Shown piece after piece: positions 52,807-62,035 of a stretch of DNA of 64,000 nucleotides. Origin of the DNA: Apoderus coryli (taxonomy: Eukaryota; Arthropoda; Insecta; Coleoptera; Attelabidae); contig OU452198.1 in the NCBI GenBank assembly GCA_911728435.2, positions 32,083,902 to 32,147,901 on the forward strand. The letters are read 5' to 3'. The notes beneath the pieces are model-generated. The model worked only from the letters and a program-made list of their open reading frames with translations, did no database searches and had not been told where the DNA came from. The position numbers were made by a program, and so were the translations under genes. Numbering within the stretch: the first letter of the stretch is position 1; the number at the start of each line of letters is the position of its first letter.

Positions 52807-53559
52807 TAATATTTGCAAATTAATTGCATAATTGTATTAAATTATGTTAAATAAAATCTCAATTTCAAGATCATTTACACATTATCCACGTGTATCTACA
52901 CCCTTATTTTATCAATTCACTACGATAATATAAAAAAAGTATCTCATTATAATATTAGGTTTAGGTATCTATACATATACTTACATGAAATAAACAATCA
53001 AGCATTAGTACTCAAGCATTTTAAGATTTTTTTGTCACCGTTTTCATTATAATTAACTTATAACATTTAGGCACTTACATACGAAAAGCGGTCATACAAG
53101 TGCCCTAGGTTCCACACGACTATAATAACGATTCAACGGACATTATTTTTTTATTTATTATATAATATATAGGTATAAGTCAGATCTAACACAATAAGAA
53201 ACACCTTCTACATTGGACTAATACTAAACTAAAACGCGTGCGCTATTGAGTTGAATCCCCAACAGCTATGCGCGCATCGGCTCATTTTATTATTATTTAT
53301 TTGATTCAAATAACGGTGGACTTGTTTCAGATAACCAGGAGTTGACTTTAATCTGTTATTTAAATTAAATAAATATTTATTTCTGCCAAAGCACCCCAGG
53401 CCAAATAAATATTTTTTAAAAATCAAATAACTCTATTTATTCCGGACAAACACTGTTTATTTGAATCAAATAAATTTTGTTTGAGTTAAACAAATAAAAG
53501 CCAAATAATTATTTATTAGGGTTCATTTTTAGAATTTTTTTCAGTGTTCACAGAATGAT

Positions 53560-54300
53560 ATGAGGTTTGACGAAATTGGCAAAGCTGATGCTTTAAATTT
53601 TTGCGTCGAAAATAGAAGAAATTGGTATGAGTAAGTCATCAATTGGAAGAATTTTAGTAGAAAATAGTATAACCCTTAAAAGCTCACTTAGCACAGGAGC
53701 TTTCGCAGGACGATTTTTAAAGAAGGTTTAAATTTTGAGAGACAATGATGGGATAACTTGATCAAGATTCCAACTTCTCGAAAAATGTAGCGACGAAGCA
53801 ACATTTATGCTACATGCCGTTTTAAATCGTGAGTTTTGAAACTCCTAATTGGAAGTGCGAATCCAGGATCCATAAAAAGTTATTGTGTGGCCTATAATAT
53901 TTGAAACCAACATAGTTGGAACGAAGTTTGACTTCTGAATGATATCTAGAGATGCTTCACAACTTAATTATTTCTGAGAGTAGACATTTGGGTGGGCCCA
54001 AACTTAAACAAATAACAAATAAGTGCGAGAATATAGATCTAACTTTTCTGAATATAGATAGATTCGCAGAAGAGGTTTTATACAATCCCCTGATCTCACA
54101 CCCCTTATACTACTTGGTTTTGGGACATTTAAAAAACAAGGTTTTTGTGATTAAGCCCGTAAACACTGAGAACTTGAAACCAACTCTGTGCATATCAGAT
54201 GAAGTTGACCAAATAACGAATAAAAGGCTCTGAAATAATGTCCTTGACAAATTTTGTTATAATCTGGCGTATTGCCAAGGAAATCAAGGACAACATTTTT
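53560..54300 (+). pseudogene. Tc1/mariner-type transposase remnant, family 3
   Basis: IEEIGMSKSSIGRILVENSI near 53610-53680 resembles the helix-turn-helix region. The end reads YYLVLGHLKNKVFVIKPVNT, ICDEV-like sequence and LAYCQGNQGQHFF, resembling the C-terminus after the third catalytic block (usually TPLDYFLWGHLKNKV). The middle (53720-53950) is unreadable. There are many stops, so no product. Confidence 0.6.
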
Positions 54301-54338
54301 TTAGGATTAATAAAATAGTTTTATTTTATATTATTTTA

Positions 54339-55530
54339 CGAGGGTTGCCCTTTATATTTCGGGATTTGGCAACCCTAGTGTTGCAATCTGGCAACTGACA
54401 GCTCTATCGTAAAGTTGGACATTTTTGAGGTTATACGTACTCAGAACGTTTTGACATACGAGCGCTATTTGTGTTGTTTACAGTAACTTAAAAGATTCAT
54501 CTCGGCCCAGAAATGGAATTAAATCGTGAACATTTTCGTGAGATTATTTTTACAACTTTCGACGTGGAACTTAATTCAATTTTTGGCGATGAAACTCCAT
54601 CAAGGACCAGTGTTTATCGATGGTATGGTGAATTCAATCGTGGTCGTAGTTCACTCCTTGGAGTTGGAATTTCTTGAAAATCGTCCAAAATCAGTTGTTG
54701 TTCCGAAAACCATTGATGCTGTGCGCGAACTGATATTGCAAGATCATCATATGACCTATCAAGAGATTGAGACATTCTATATTGCATGAACATTTGACTG
54801 TCAAAAAAAATTGTTCGCGTTGGATCCCACTCAATTTGTCAATCGCTCAAAAAAAGGCTTGTGTCGATTGGTCGAAAGAAATTCTCAAAAAATACGATCG
54901 CGGTGCTTCGAAACACGTCTATGACATCGTGACAGGTGATGGATCGTGGATTTACGCGTACGAGCCCGAAAGTAAACAGCAGTCGACTGTATGGGTGTTT
55001 CAAGATGAGCCAAATCCAACAAAAGTTGTTCGCGCACAAAGCACTTCCAAGCAAATGGTCGCCTGTTTTTTTCGGAAACTGGACAGGTCGCAACCGTACC
55101 ACTAGAACAACGCAGAACAGTCAATTCTGAGTGATACACAACCATTTGTTTGCCAGTTGTCTTCCAAGAAATCAGGAAAACCAACCGCCGAAGACGGATC
55201 ACTCTTCAGCACGACAATGCGAGCTCTCACACATCGGCTCAAACAACTGCATTTTTGAGCACCCAAACATCGACTTGTTGAGTCATCCGCCGTATAGTCC
55301 TGACTTGGCACCGTATGACTTCTTTTTATTCCCGTACGTAAAAAACAAACTGAGAAGCATGTTTTGGAGATACCTCAATCAGAGTGGCAAAAGTGCTTCG
55401 ACAATTGGTTCAAACGCATGCAAAAGTGTATAGATCTTCATGGGGAATATTTTGAAAAACAATAAAGTGATTTTCGATGATTAATATTTGTTTTTGTTCT
55501 CTAATCCCGAAATATAAAAGGCAACCCTCG
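54339..55530 (+). mobile_element. Mariner copy C
   Basis: It starts CGAGGGTTGCCCTTTATATT after TA (54337-54338). It ends AATATAAAAGGCAACCCTCG at 55530, where the flanking TA reads TG. The 1,192-bp length reflects internal deletions relative to copy D. It sits at the edge of a fragment of the 1.1-kb repeat. Confidence 0.92.
54513..55465 (+). pseudogene. Mariner transposase, copy C, deleted and frameshifted
   Basis: ATG at 54513. A deletion removes the stretch encoding LTQQQCMDE near 54565, and another removes part of the second helix-turn-helix near 54775. KKYDRGASKHVYDIVTGDGS (54885-54950) carries the first catalytic Asp, but the usual Glu of GDES is Gly. FEHPNIDLLSHPPYSPDLAP then YDFFLFPY carries the last Asp. 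A deletion of RGQRFSTPEEA-type sequence precedes the C-terminus, which ends with TAA at 55463. Confidence 0.87.
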
Positions 55531-55589
55531 TGTTATATTTTTTTACAGATTTTTAGTGATCGTTTAAAAATTGTTTGAAAGTTGAGTCT

Positions 55590-55750
55590 GATTCCTGATA
55601 TAATTAGCCAACTTCTCTGGTATGTTTGGGGAATATTTTTTTTCATTTTTGACCCATTTTTACACTATTTTATGTTTGAACCAATTCTTCTATGTGGCAT
55701 TTTTTAGGTTATATGCTATCACAAAATATTTTTCTATTAAACCAATGAAA
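55590..55750 (-). repeat. Fragment of the 1.1-kb repeat
   Basis: ATAATTAGCCAACTTCTCTGG, TTTTGACCCATTTTTACAC (up to 20 bases compared at a time) and TTTTTTAGGTTATATGCTATC match tandem units of the copy at 50.2-50.6 kb. Confidence 0.65.
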
Positions 55751-57749
55751 AATTATTAAATATTAAAACAATCATGAAACTAATAATACAGTTGGACATC
55801 TGGCAACGTCGCTGGTAACTTCAGCGAACCCAGAATTCAAAATTTCATTCAGTTTGTCCAAATACATCGTGGGGTAATTGGAGATTACGGATCTTTTGGC
55901 ACACAGTCTATAATTTTTTTTATAGATGAAATACATTTACGGTGGGTGTGGAACTCAAAATTGGGAAGATTGCTCAGCGAAATTTCAGTAAAACCCGCGA
56001 AAGAGCTAGGAGGAAAACCACATATCCTCTGAGGCAAGTGCAAAATGAGCAGGACTAAGTTCTCTAGATTTTATCATCATGTCATGTGTCTGAAGGAGTT
56101 GGGTTGGCCTCATTGTTGTCTTACTCATTTTGATTCTACTGGCTTGTTCTCTGATCCATCGCTAGATCGAATTTCTGCCCAAATCGAATTATTTGCATTA
56201 AGTGATGCTGATTGTTCAGTTTTCTATAGGTTATCTTAGGGATGCTGAAGTTACAATTGCCGAAATAATCGAAAAAATTCATAAAAGAGCTCAGATTTGA
56301 TGGCTGGTTGAGTACCGCGTTAGTACTGAGTAGCACTCACCTTATTTTAATGCCCGTTCCTTTTATAGAAGTAACCCATATGCAAGTGGTGATCACGCTA
56401 CATCAATTCAACTCAGATGATTAGTTTTGCTGGTGCAGTAGCTTGTCGTTTTATTATAAAAAATGTTATTATTCCATTCTTATTACATTAATTTATATAA
56501 AACATTATCCATCCAATAAGTTAATTGCCAACATGACGCCGCTAGATCTGTCTTTCTTTCTCCTACGGAATGAGTTGCTAATGGTTTTTCTCATTTTTCT
56601 TTAGACGCTACACGCGTTATACCTATATATATATATCGCTCTGTATGAAGTTGAAAGAGGAATAAAAAAAATTGAGACTTAACTACCGTTCTGTTGTTCT
56701 TGATCATTATAAGAGCGTCAGTCTGGTGTAAATTACTATGGCAGATAGATTTAAGTATAAATTAAAAGTTCGTCTTGGCAAATGGACGATTTTTCAATAA
56801 AGTGTCTACAGATATGCAAATTGTTGGTCCTTCAATCTTTAAATGCAGATCTCATTATTATATAGATATTCTAAAGTTTAGAATCGAGAGGAAAGTTTTT
56901 CTCAATTTCCCTGAAAACAATTGTAATTGTTCGATAATTTAGAGAATATTATACATTCTGTAATATTATGACAGAATGGGGTATTAAGGGTTCCTGTCCA
57001 ACTCCAGTTCCCTAGTGATATTATAGGAATACGACATACAGGGTGAACTATCACTCAGTACAAACATTTTAACTAGAGGTACAGAAAAATAAGATTTAAT
57101 AGAATCGCCTTTCAAAAAATTTCCAACATTTTTATTAAGGCTGCAAATAATTTTTTTGTAAATCATATTAAACTCCATTTTGACGACGCCTATGACCGCC
57201 TGCCCAACTAAGTTTAAATTAGACATTAGTTTGAAGGTTATAATACAGCGACACGTTGCCAAGTGTATCGATTTACCGAGCATTTAAAGTAAAAAATTTA
57301 TTTAGAAAATGTAGATGATTATGTGACTTCAATCATACGAAATATTAAATATTATGTTAGCAGCTACCTTTCGGATATGTCTAACATGCCATAGAATGAT
57401 TTTTGACCTTCCTGGGGACGGCTTCGTTTTCCTCGTTCACTCTTCTTATTTAATGTTAGGTACCCAGCGCGACGACCACGACAAGGTGGATCCCCTCTGT
57501 CAGGAAAACTCCAAAGGGTAACATCAATACAAATAACACTAGCACTTCAAAGCACTACAACAGCAAATGTTCAAAGAGGCCACTGTTATCTTCACTTTAT
57601 TTACGCGCTTAATCACTGAACTTCGGATACGTGCAAAAACGTTATTGCGGATTTGATTTGATTCGCTGCCCCTCAATTTGTAGACGTAACTACTTTTCAT
57701 CACCAATCTCGTTTCATAGAAGAATAGTCTTCATGTACGAGTAGATCCA
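55751..57749. other. Region without recognised genes
   Basis: Frames of 64-99 codons at 56045-56336 and 56984-57283 show no family motifs. A TACAGGGTGAACTATC word lies at 57038. A GC-richer patch at 57400-57540 has a 40-codon minus-strand frame of unknown nature. Confidence 0.45.
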
Positions 57750-59192
57750 AAATTATTATTATTTTACATAAATCGTTCATGTTTTACAAAAGGAAGTGAT
57801 GAGCGAGAACATCACTCATCACAATAATAATATTTAGGCCTACAATCTATACCGTAAATTGTTGTGAAAACGATAATGAATGCTTCAAATTGATTGTTAA
57901 AGTTACGCTGATTCGGCCGTTCACTTTCATCACAAAATTTAAACAAACAAATCATAGATAAGTGTTTATTGAAACAAATAAAAAATACGGTTAATAATCT
58001 TACGGTATAAACCTGCATTAGAATCTGATAAATATTTTGGGAATTTGTTTTTGCAAAGCAGCAATTTTATTATTAACAAAATTTTTAATGTTAACAACAA
58101 CCAAGTTGTGCATAAGTTACATTGACATACAAAAGATATTTGACAGTTCACAATTTCCTGAAAACTAAAACATAAGTCGAATTCACGCCATGACCGATTA
58201 TAACCGGTTTAACTTTTTGCATTCACGCGACCACGGTTATTGGCGGTTTCACTATGACGACGTCACGAAAAAGACTTTCATGACATTATCACAGCTAACA
58301 TACACATGTTAGCTGTGACATTATATTTTCTTTGCGGTTTCAGGTTTCACAAGAGTCCGAACCCGTCAGAAACAGTCGGGATTCTGCGCAAACCAATGAT
58401 GTGACATGATCACCTACGAATCATCTCACTTGAATTTTTTTTTGTAAAAGGAACGTGAAACTCAACATTGTCATTAGCTAATTTGGGCTTAATTTTTCAC
58501 GTAACTAGATTTGTTTTCATAGGCTTCGAAACTGTCAGGAACTGTATGGATTCTGCGCATAACGTTGTTGACACGCGATGTAGTTGATTTGCGCAGAATA
58601 GAGACTGTTTCTGACGATTTCAGAAGCCTGTGCAAACAAACCTAGTTATCTGAAAAATGAAGCGCAAATTAGCTAATGATAATGTTCATGAAGGGTTTTT
58701 TCGTAACTTCATCATCATCGGGGTCGCGTGAATGCAAAAAATTAAACCGTTTATAACCGGTTATAATCGATCATGGCGTGAATTCGACTTATGTTTTAGT
58801 TTTCAAGAAATTGTGAACTGTCAAATATCTTCTGTATGTCAATGTAACTTATGCACAAGTTAGTTGTTGTTCGTTGTTATTTTTTGCTATTAAGATTTCG
58901 TTAATAATAAAATTGCTGCATTGCAAAAACAAATTCAAAAAATATTTATCAGATTATAATGCAGGTTTATACCGTAAGATTATTAACCGTATTTTTTATT
59001 TGCCTCAATAGGTAAACACTTATCTATGATTTGTTTGTGATGAAATTGGAAGGCGGAATTAGCGTAACTTTTTCACAACATTTTACGATATAGGTTGTAG
59101 GCCTACATATTATTATTGCGATGAGTGATGAGCGAGAAGTTTCTGTTGTAAAACATGAACGGTTTATGTAAAATAATAATAATTTTAGTGAT
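57750..59192. repeat. 1.4-kb palindrome, foldback-type element
   Basis: The outer arms (57750-58290 and 58685-59192) are reverse complements over their whole length. They share AAATTATTATTATTTTACAT, AGTGATGAGCGAGAA, TTAATAATCTTACGGTATAA and GATTATAACCGGTTTAACTT. The inner zone continues the symmetry: TTAGCTAATTTGGGCTTAA is mirrored by a GCGCAAATTAGCTAA-type sequence, around a centre near 58580. An asymmetric insert at about 58290-58440 starts with its own small palindrome (ACAGCTAACATACACATGTT then AGCTGT). No protein is encoded. A single arm recurs at 3885-4056. Confidence 0.85.
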
Positions 59193-59874
59193 TAAGTGAG
59201 TACAAAGATTTTACTATAAAAACAATATGGAATTTAACGGAGAAATTACTCCAAGAATATTATTATAATGAGTATCAAATCAAGTTTGAATCATTTAAAG
59301 ACATTGAGTTCAAAGATGCTCGTCAGGCGAAAAGCTCGGAACGCAAGCTAGGACTCCCCTCAACTTATACACGAAAATTTAGCTCAATTGGTTAAAGCGT
59401 TTAGGCGATATCGTGGAAGAATACATACAGACAGGCAGACTTCCATCTAGAAATGGTCTTAATCGTCTCAAGGAACTTCAAAATGGTTACATCCGTCTTT
59501 ATTTCAATTTTTTTTAGCGCGTTCACCAGTGGTGACTCGTGGGTAATTTAATTAGGCAGGCACAAATATAAAAATGTATATGAAGATAATTGCGCCGTAG
59601 GCGAACATTTTTTAGATTGTCAAGGTCAAGCGCCTTAGATGAAAAGTAGAAAATTATCAAGGTGAAAAAGAACCCGTTAAAATACGGGTTTCGTAAGGTA
59701 AATCTTTATTTTTTTTGTTTTTATATTTTTTTTTGTTTTTTTTTTTGTTCAAAAATGTATCGTCTTAAGCTATGCGTTTTACATTTTCTTATACTTATAT
59801 ATTAACTAGAATAGAAAAATTAAGGTATTTTCTAAATCAATTCAATTCGTCGATTTTTACTACCCGCAAAATAA

Positions 59875-60060
59875 TTTATTACTTGATCATGAAATTCTGA
59901 ACCTAACTGTAAATCTTTCAAAAGGCCGTTTGCTTAAACGAGATTCTTCAATTTTATTGTTAAAAGAGGTTTTTATTCGTTTTAAACACGAAAAGCTTCT
60001 TTCCACGGACGCAGAAGCAACTGGAATACAAAGTATTAAATTACATAATTTCAATTTCTA
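59875..60060 (-). pseudogene. hAT dimerisation-domain remnant of element 2
   Basis: The minus strand reads LCIPVASASVERSFSCLKRI then KTSFNNKIEESRLSKRPF. SASVERSFS followed by LKRIK is the signature of the hAT C-terminal dimerisation region. Only this end survives. The catalytic domain is absent between here and the mariner insertion. Confidence 0.78.
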
Positions 60061-60652
60061 GCAAAGCAATAACTAAATTATTATGAACAAAAAACTGTAA
60101 AACAGCAGATAATTTCGAGCAATTTTTAAACATTTCAACATCGGAATATATTATTCTTAGTTCATTTTCTAGTCTATTAAAATAGAGCAACCGTGCCTGC
60201 TTGGATTTAATATTACTATTGTATTTGCGTTTAAATAGGTTCCATATTAACGAAAATTAATAGATTTCAGTTTGATTTGGTTGTTTTTGATATTTTCTTA
60301 CACTAGTATACTTCTATAGAAATTAGTGAGACATATTTATAACACTAAACAAATAGCATACCTAGGTACCTATCCACAACAATAAAAATACCTGTCTATT
60401 GTCTATTATTTTACAAAAACCCATGACATCTCGAAAATTTATACTTTTTTGATAAATCTGATTTAGTATGAAAACCCTACATTTTATTTCCTGATGTTAC
60501 GGAATTTTTGTAAATTCTCCAATAGAATCTTATATTATGCAATAATATGCGTGTATATTAATAGGAAGCAGGTGCGGTAGTAGTAGTGAGATGTGGGATT
60601 AGTATAACAAATAACTAAAATTAGAGCAGTTTTCACATTAAAAAAAATGGTA

Positions 60653-61898
60653 CGAGGGTTGCCTTTTATATTTCGGGATTAGAGAACAAAAACAAATATT
60701 AATGATCAAAAATCACTTTATTGTTTTTCAAAATATTCCCTATGAAGATCTATACCCTTTTGCATGCGTTTGAACCAATTGTCGAAGCACTTTTGCCACT
60801 CTGATTGAGGTATCTCCAAAACATGCATTCTGAATGCAGCAACCGCTTCTTCAGGTGTCGTTGACCTCTCAGTTTGTTTTTTACGTACGGGAATAAAAAG
60901 AAGTCATTCGGTGCTAAGTCAGGACTATACGGCGGATGACTCATGAAATCGATGTTTTGGGTTCTCAAAAATGCAGTTGTTTGAGTCGATGTGTGAGAGC
61001 ATTGTTGTGGTGAAGAGTGATCCGTCTTCGGCGGTTGGTTTTTTTGATTTCTTGGAAGACAACTGGCAAACAAATGGTTGTGTACCACTCAGAATTGACT
61101 GTTCTGCGTTGTTCTTGTGGTACGGTTGGGACATGTCCAGTTTTTCCGAAAAAACAGGCGACCATTTGCTTGGAAGTGCTTCGTGCGCGAACAACTTTTG
61201 TTGGATTTGGCTCATCTTGAAACACCCATACAGTCGACTGCTGTTTACTTTCGAGCTCATACGCGTAAATTCACGATTCATCACGGTCGTATTTTTTGAG
61301 CATTTCTTTCGACCAATCGACACGAGCCGTTTTTTGAGCGATTGACAAATTGTGTGGTATCCAACGCGAACAAATGTTTTTGACAGTCAAATGTTTATGC
61401 AATATTGAATGTATGCTGGTCCCACTAATGCCTAAGGTTGTCTCAATCAATTGATAGGTCACATGACGATCTTGCAATATCAGTTCGCGGACAGCATCAA
61501 TGGTTTTCGGAACAACAACTGATTTTGGATGACCTTCACGAAATTCCTTTTTGGAGTGAACTGCGACCACGATTGAATTCACCATACCATCGATAAACAC
61601 TGGTCCTTGATGGAGCGTCATCGCCGAAAATTGAATTAAGTTCATCCATGCACTGTTGCTGAGTTAATCCAAGTCGAAAGTTGTAAAAAATAATCACACG
61701 AAAATGTTCACGATTTAATTCCATTTTTGGGCCGAGATGAATCTTTTAAGTTACTGTAAACAACACAAATAGCGCTCGTATGTCAAAACGTTCTGACTAC
61801 TTATAACCTCAAAAATGTCCAACTTTACGAGAGAGCTGTCAGTTGCCAGATTGCAACACCAGGGTTACCAAATCCCGAAATATAAAAGGCAACTTTCG
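60653..61898 (-). mobile_element. Mariner copy D, nested in hAT element 2
   Basis: Both inverted repeats are present (CGAGGGTTGCCTTTTATATT at 60653, ATATAAAAGGCAACTTTCG at 61898), flanked by TA at 60651-60652 and 61899-61900. At 1,246 bp it is the fullest copy and the best guide to family length. Confidence 0.93.
60718..61724 (-). pseudogene. Mariner transposase, copy D, frameshifted
   Basis: ATG at 61724 opens FRVIIFYNFRLGLTQQQCMD and SVYRWYGEFNRGRSSL. Frame changes near 61555 and 61300 follow. LILQDRHVTYQLIETTLG and KICSRWIP-type sequence are readable. A deletion near 61280 removes the block with the first catalytic Asp (the sequence passes from the DRGAS region to ESWIY-like REFTRMS). ITLHHNNALTH shows Asn for the second Asp. 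PYSPDLAPNDFFLFPY keeps the third. It stops at 60718-60720. It encodes no active enzyme. Confidence 0.87.
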
Positions 61899-62035
61899 TA
61901 GATACATAGAATAATTACTATTATAAAAATGTCCCTGAAATCAAATCTGAGCAGGCACTGCCTGCCTTGCCTGCCCTGACGAGCCGCCACTGGGGTACAC
62001 AACACTTTCTCTGTGCGGGAAAGTAACATGGATTT

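Larger units (their letters stand above)
51416..53546. mobile_element. 2.1-kb element with CACTGAAAAAAAT ends, hosting other repeats
   Basis: CACTGAAAAAAAT near 51416 and ATTTTTTTCAGTG near 53535-53546 are perfect inverted ends. Both sub-terminal regions are rich in AAATAAATATTTATTTG-type words. There is no coding capacity. GTTCAC-like bases lie on both sides but a target duplication is not certain. Two other inverted repeats lie inside it. Confidence 0.5.
59527..61992 (-). mobile_element. hAT element 2, carrying a nested mariner
   Basis: The left end reads CAGTGGTGACTCGTGGGTAA. The right end in reverse complement reads CAGTGGCGGCTCGTCAGGGC. Sub-terminal GGCAGGCA words occur on both sides. 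The bases outside (GCGTTCAC left, GGGTACAC right) match at six of eight positions, a decayed target duplication. The host repeat resumes on both sides. The interior holds a minus-strand dimerisation-domain remnant and mariner copy D. Confidence 0.82.
59350..62035 (+). repeat. Dispersed repeat copy 3, interrupted by hAT
   Basis: The left part (59350-59526) reads AATTGGTTAAAGCGTTTAGG, ACATACAGACAGGCAGAC, AACTTCAAAATGGTTACATC and TTTTTAGCGCGTTCAC. The right part from 61993 reads GGGTACACAACACTTTCTCT then GTGCGGGAAAGTAACATGG. Together they match the uninterrupted copy at 34725-34930. Confidence 0.75.

Noticed and set aside
57400..57540. 40-codon minus-strand frame with GDPPCRGRRAGYL
   Set aside because: Too short to call, and no family match known.
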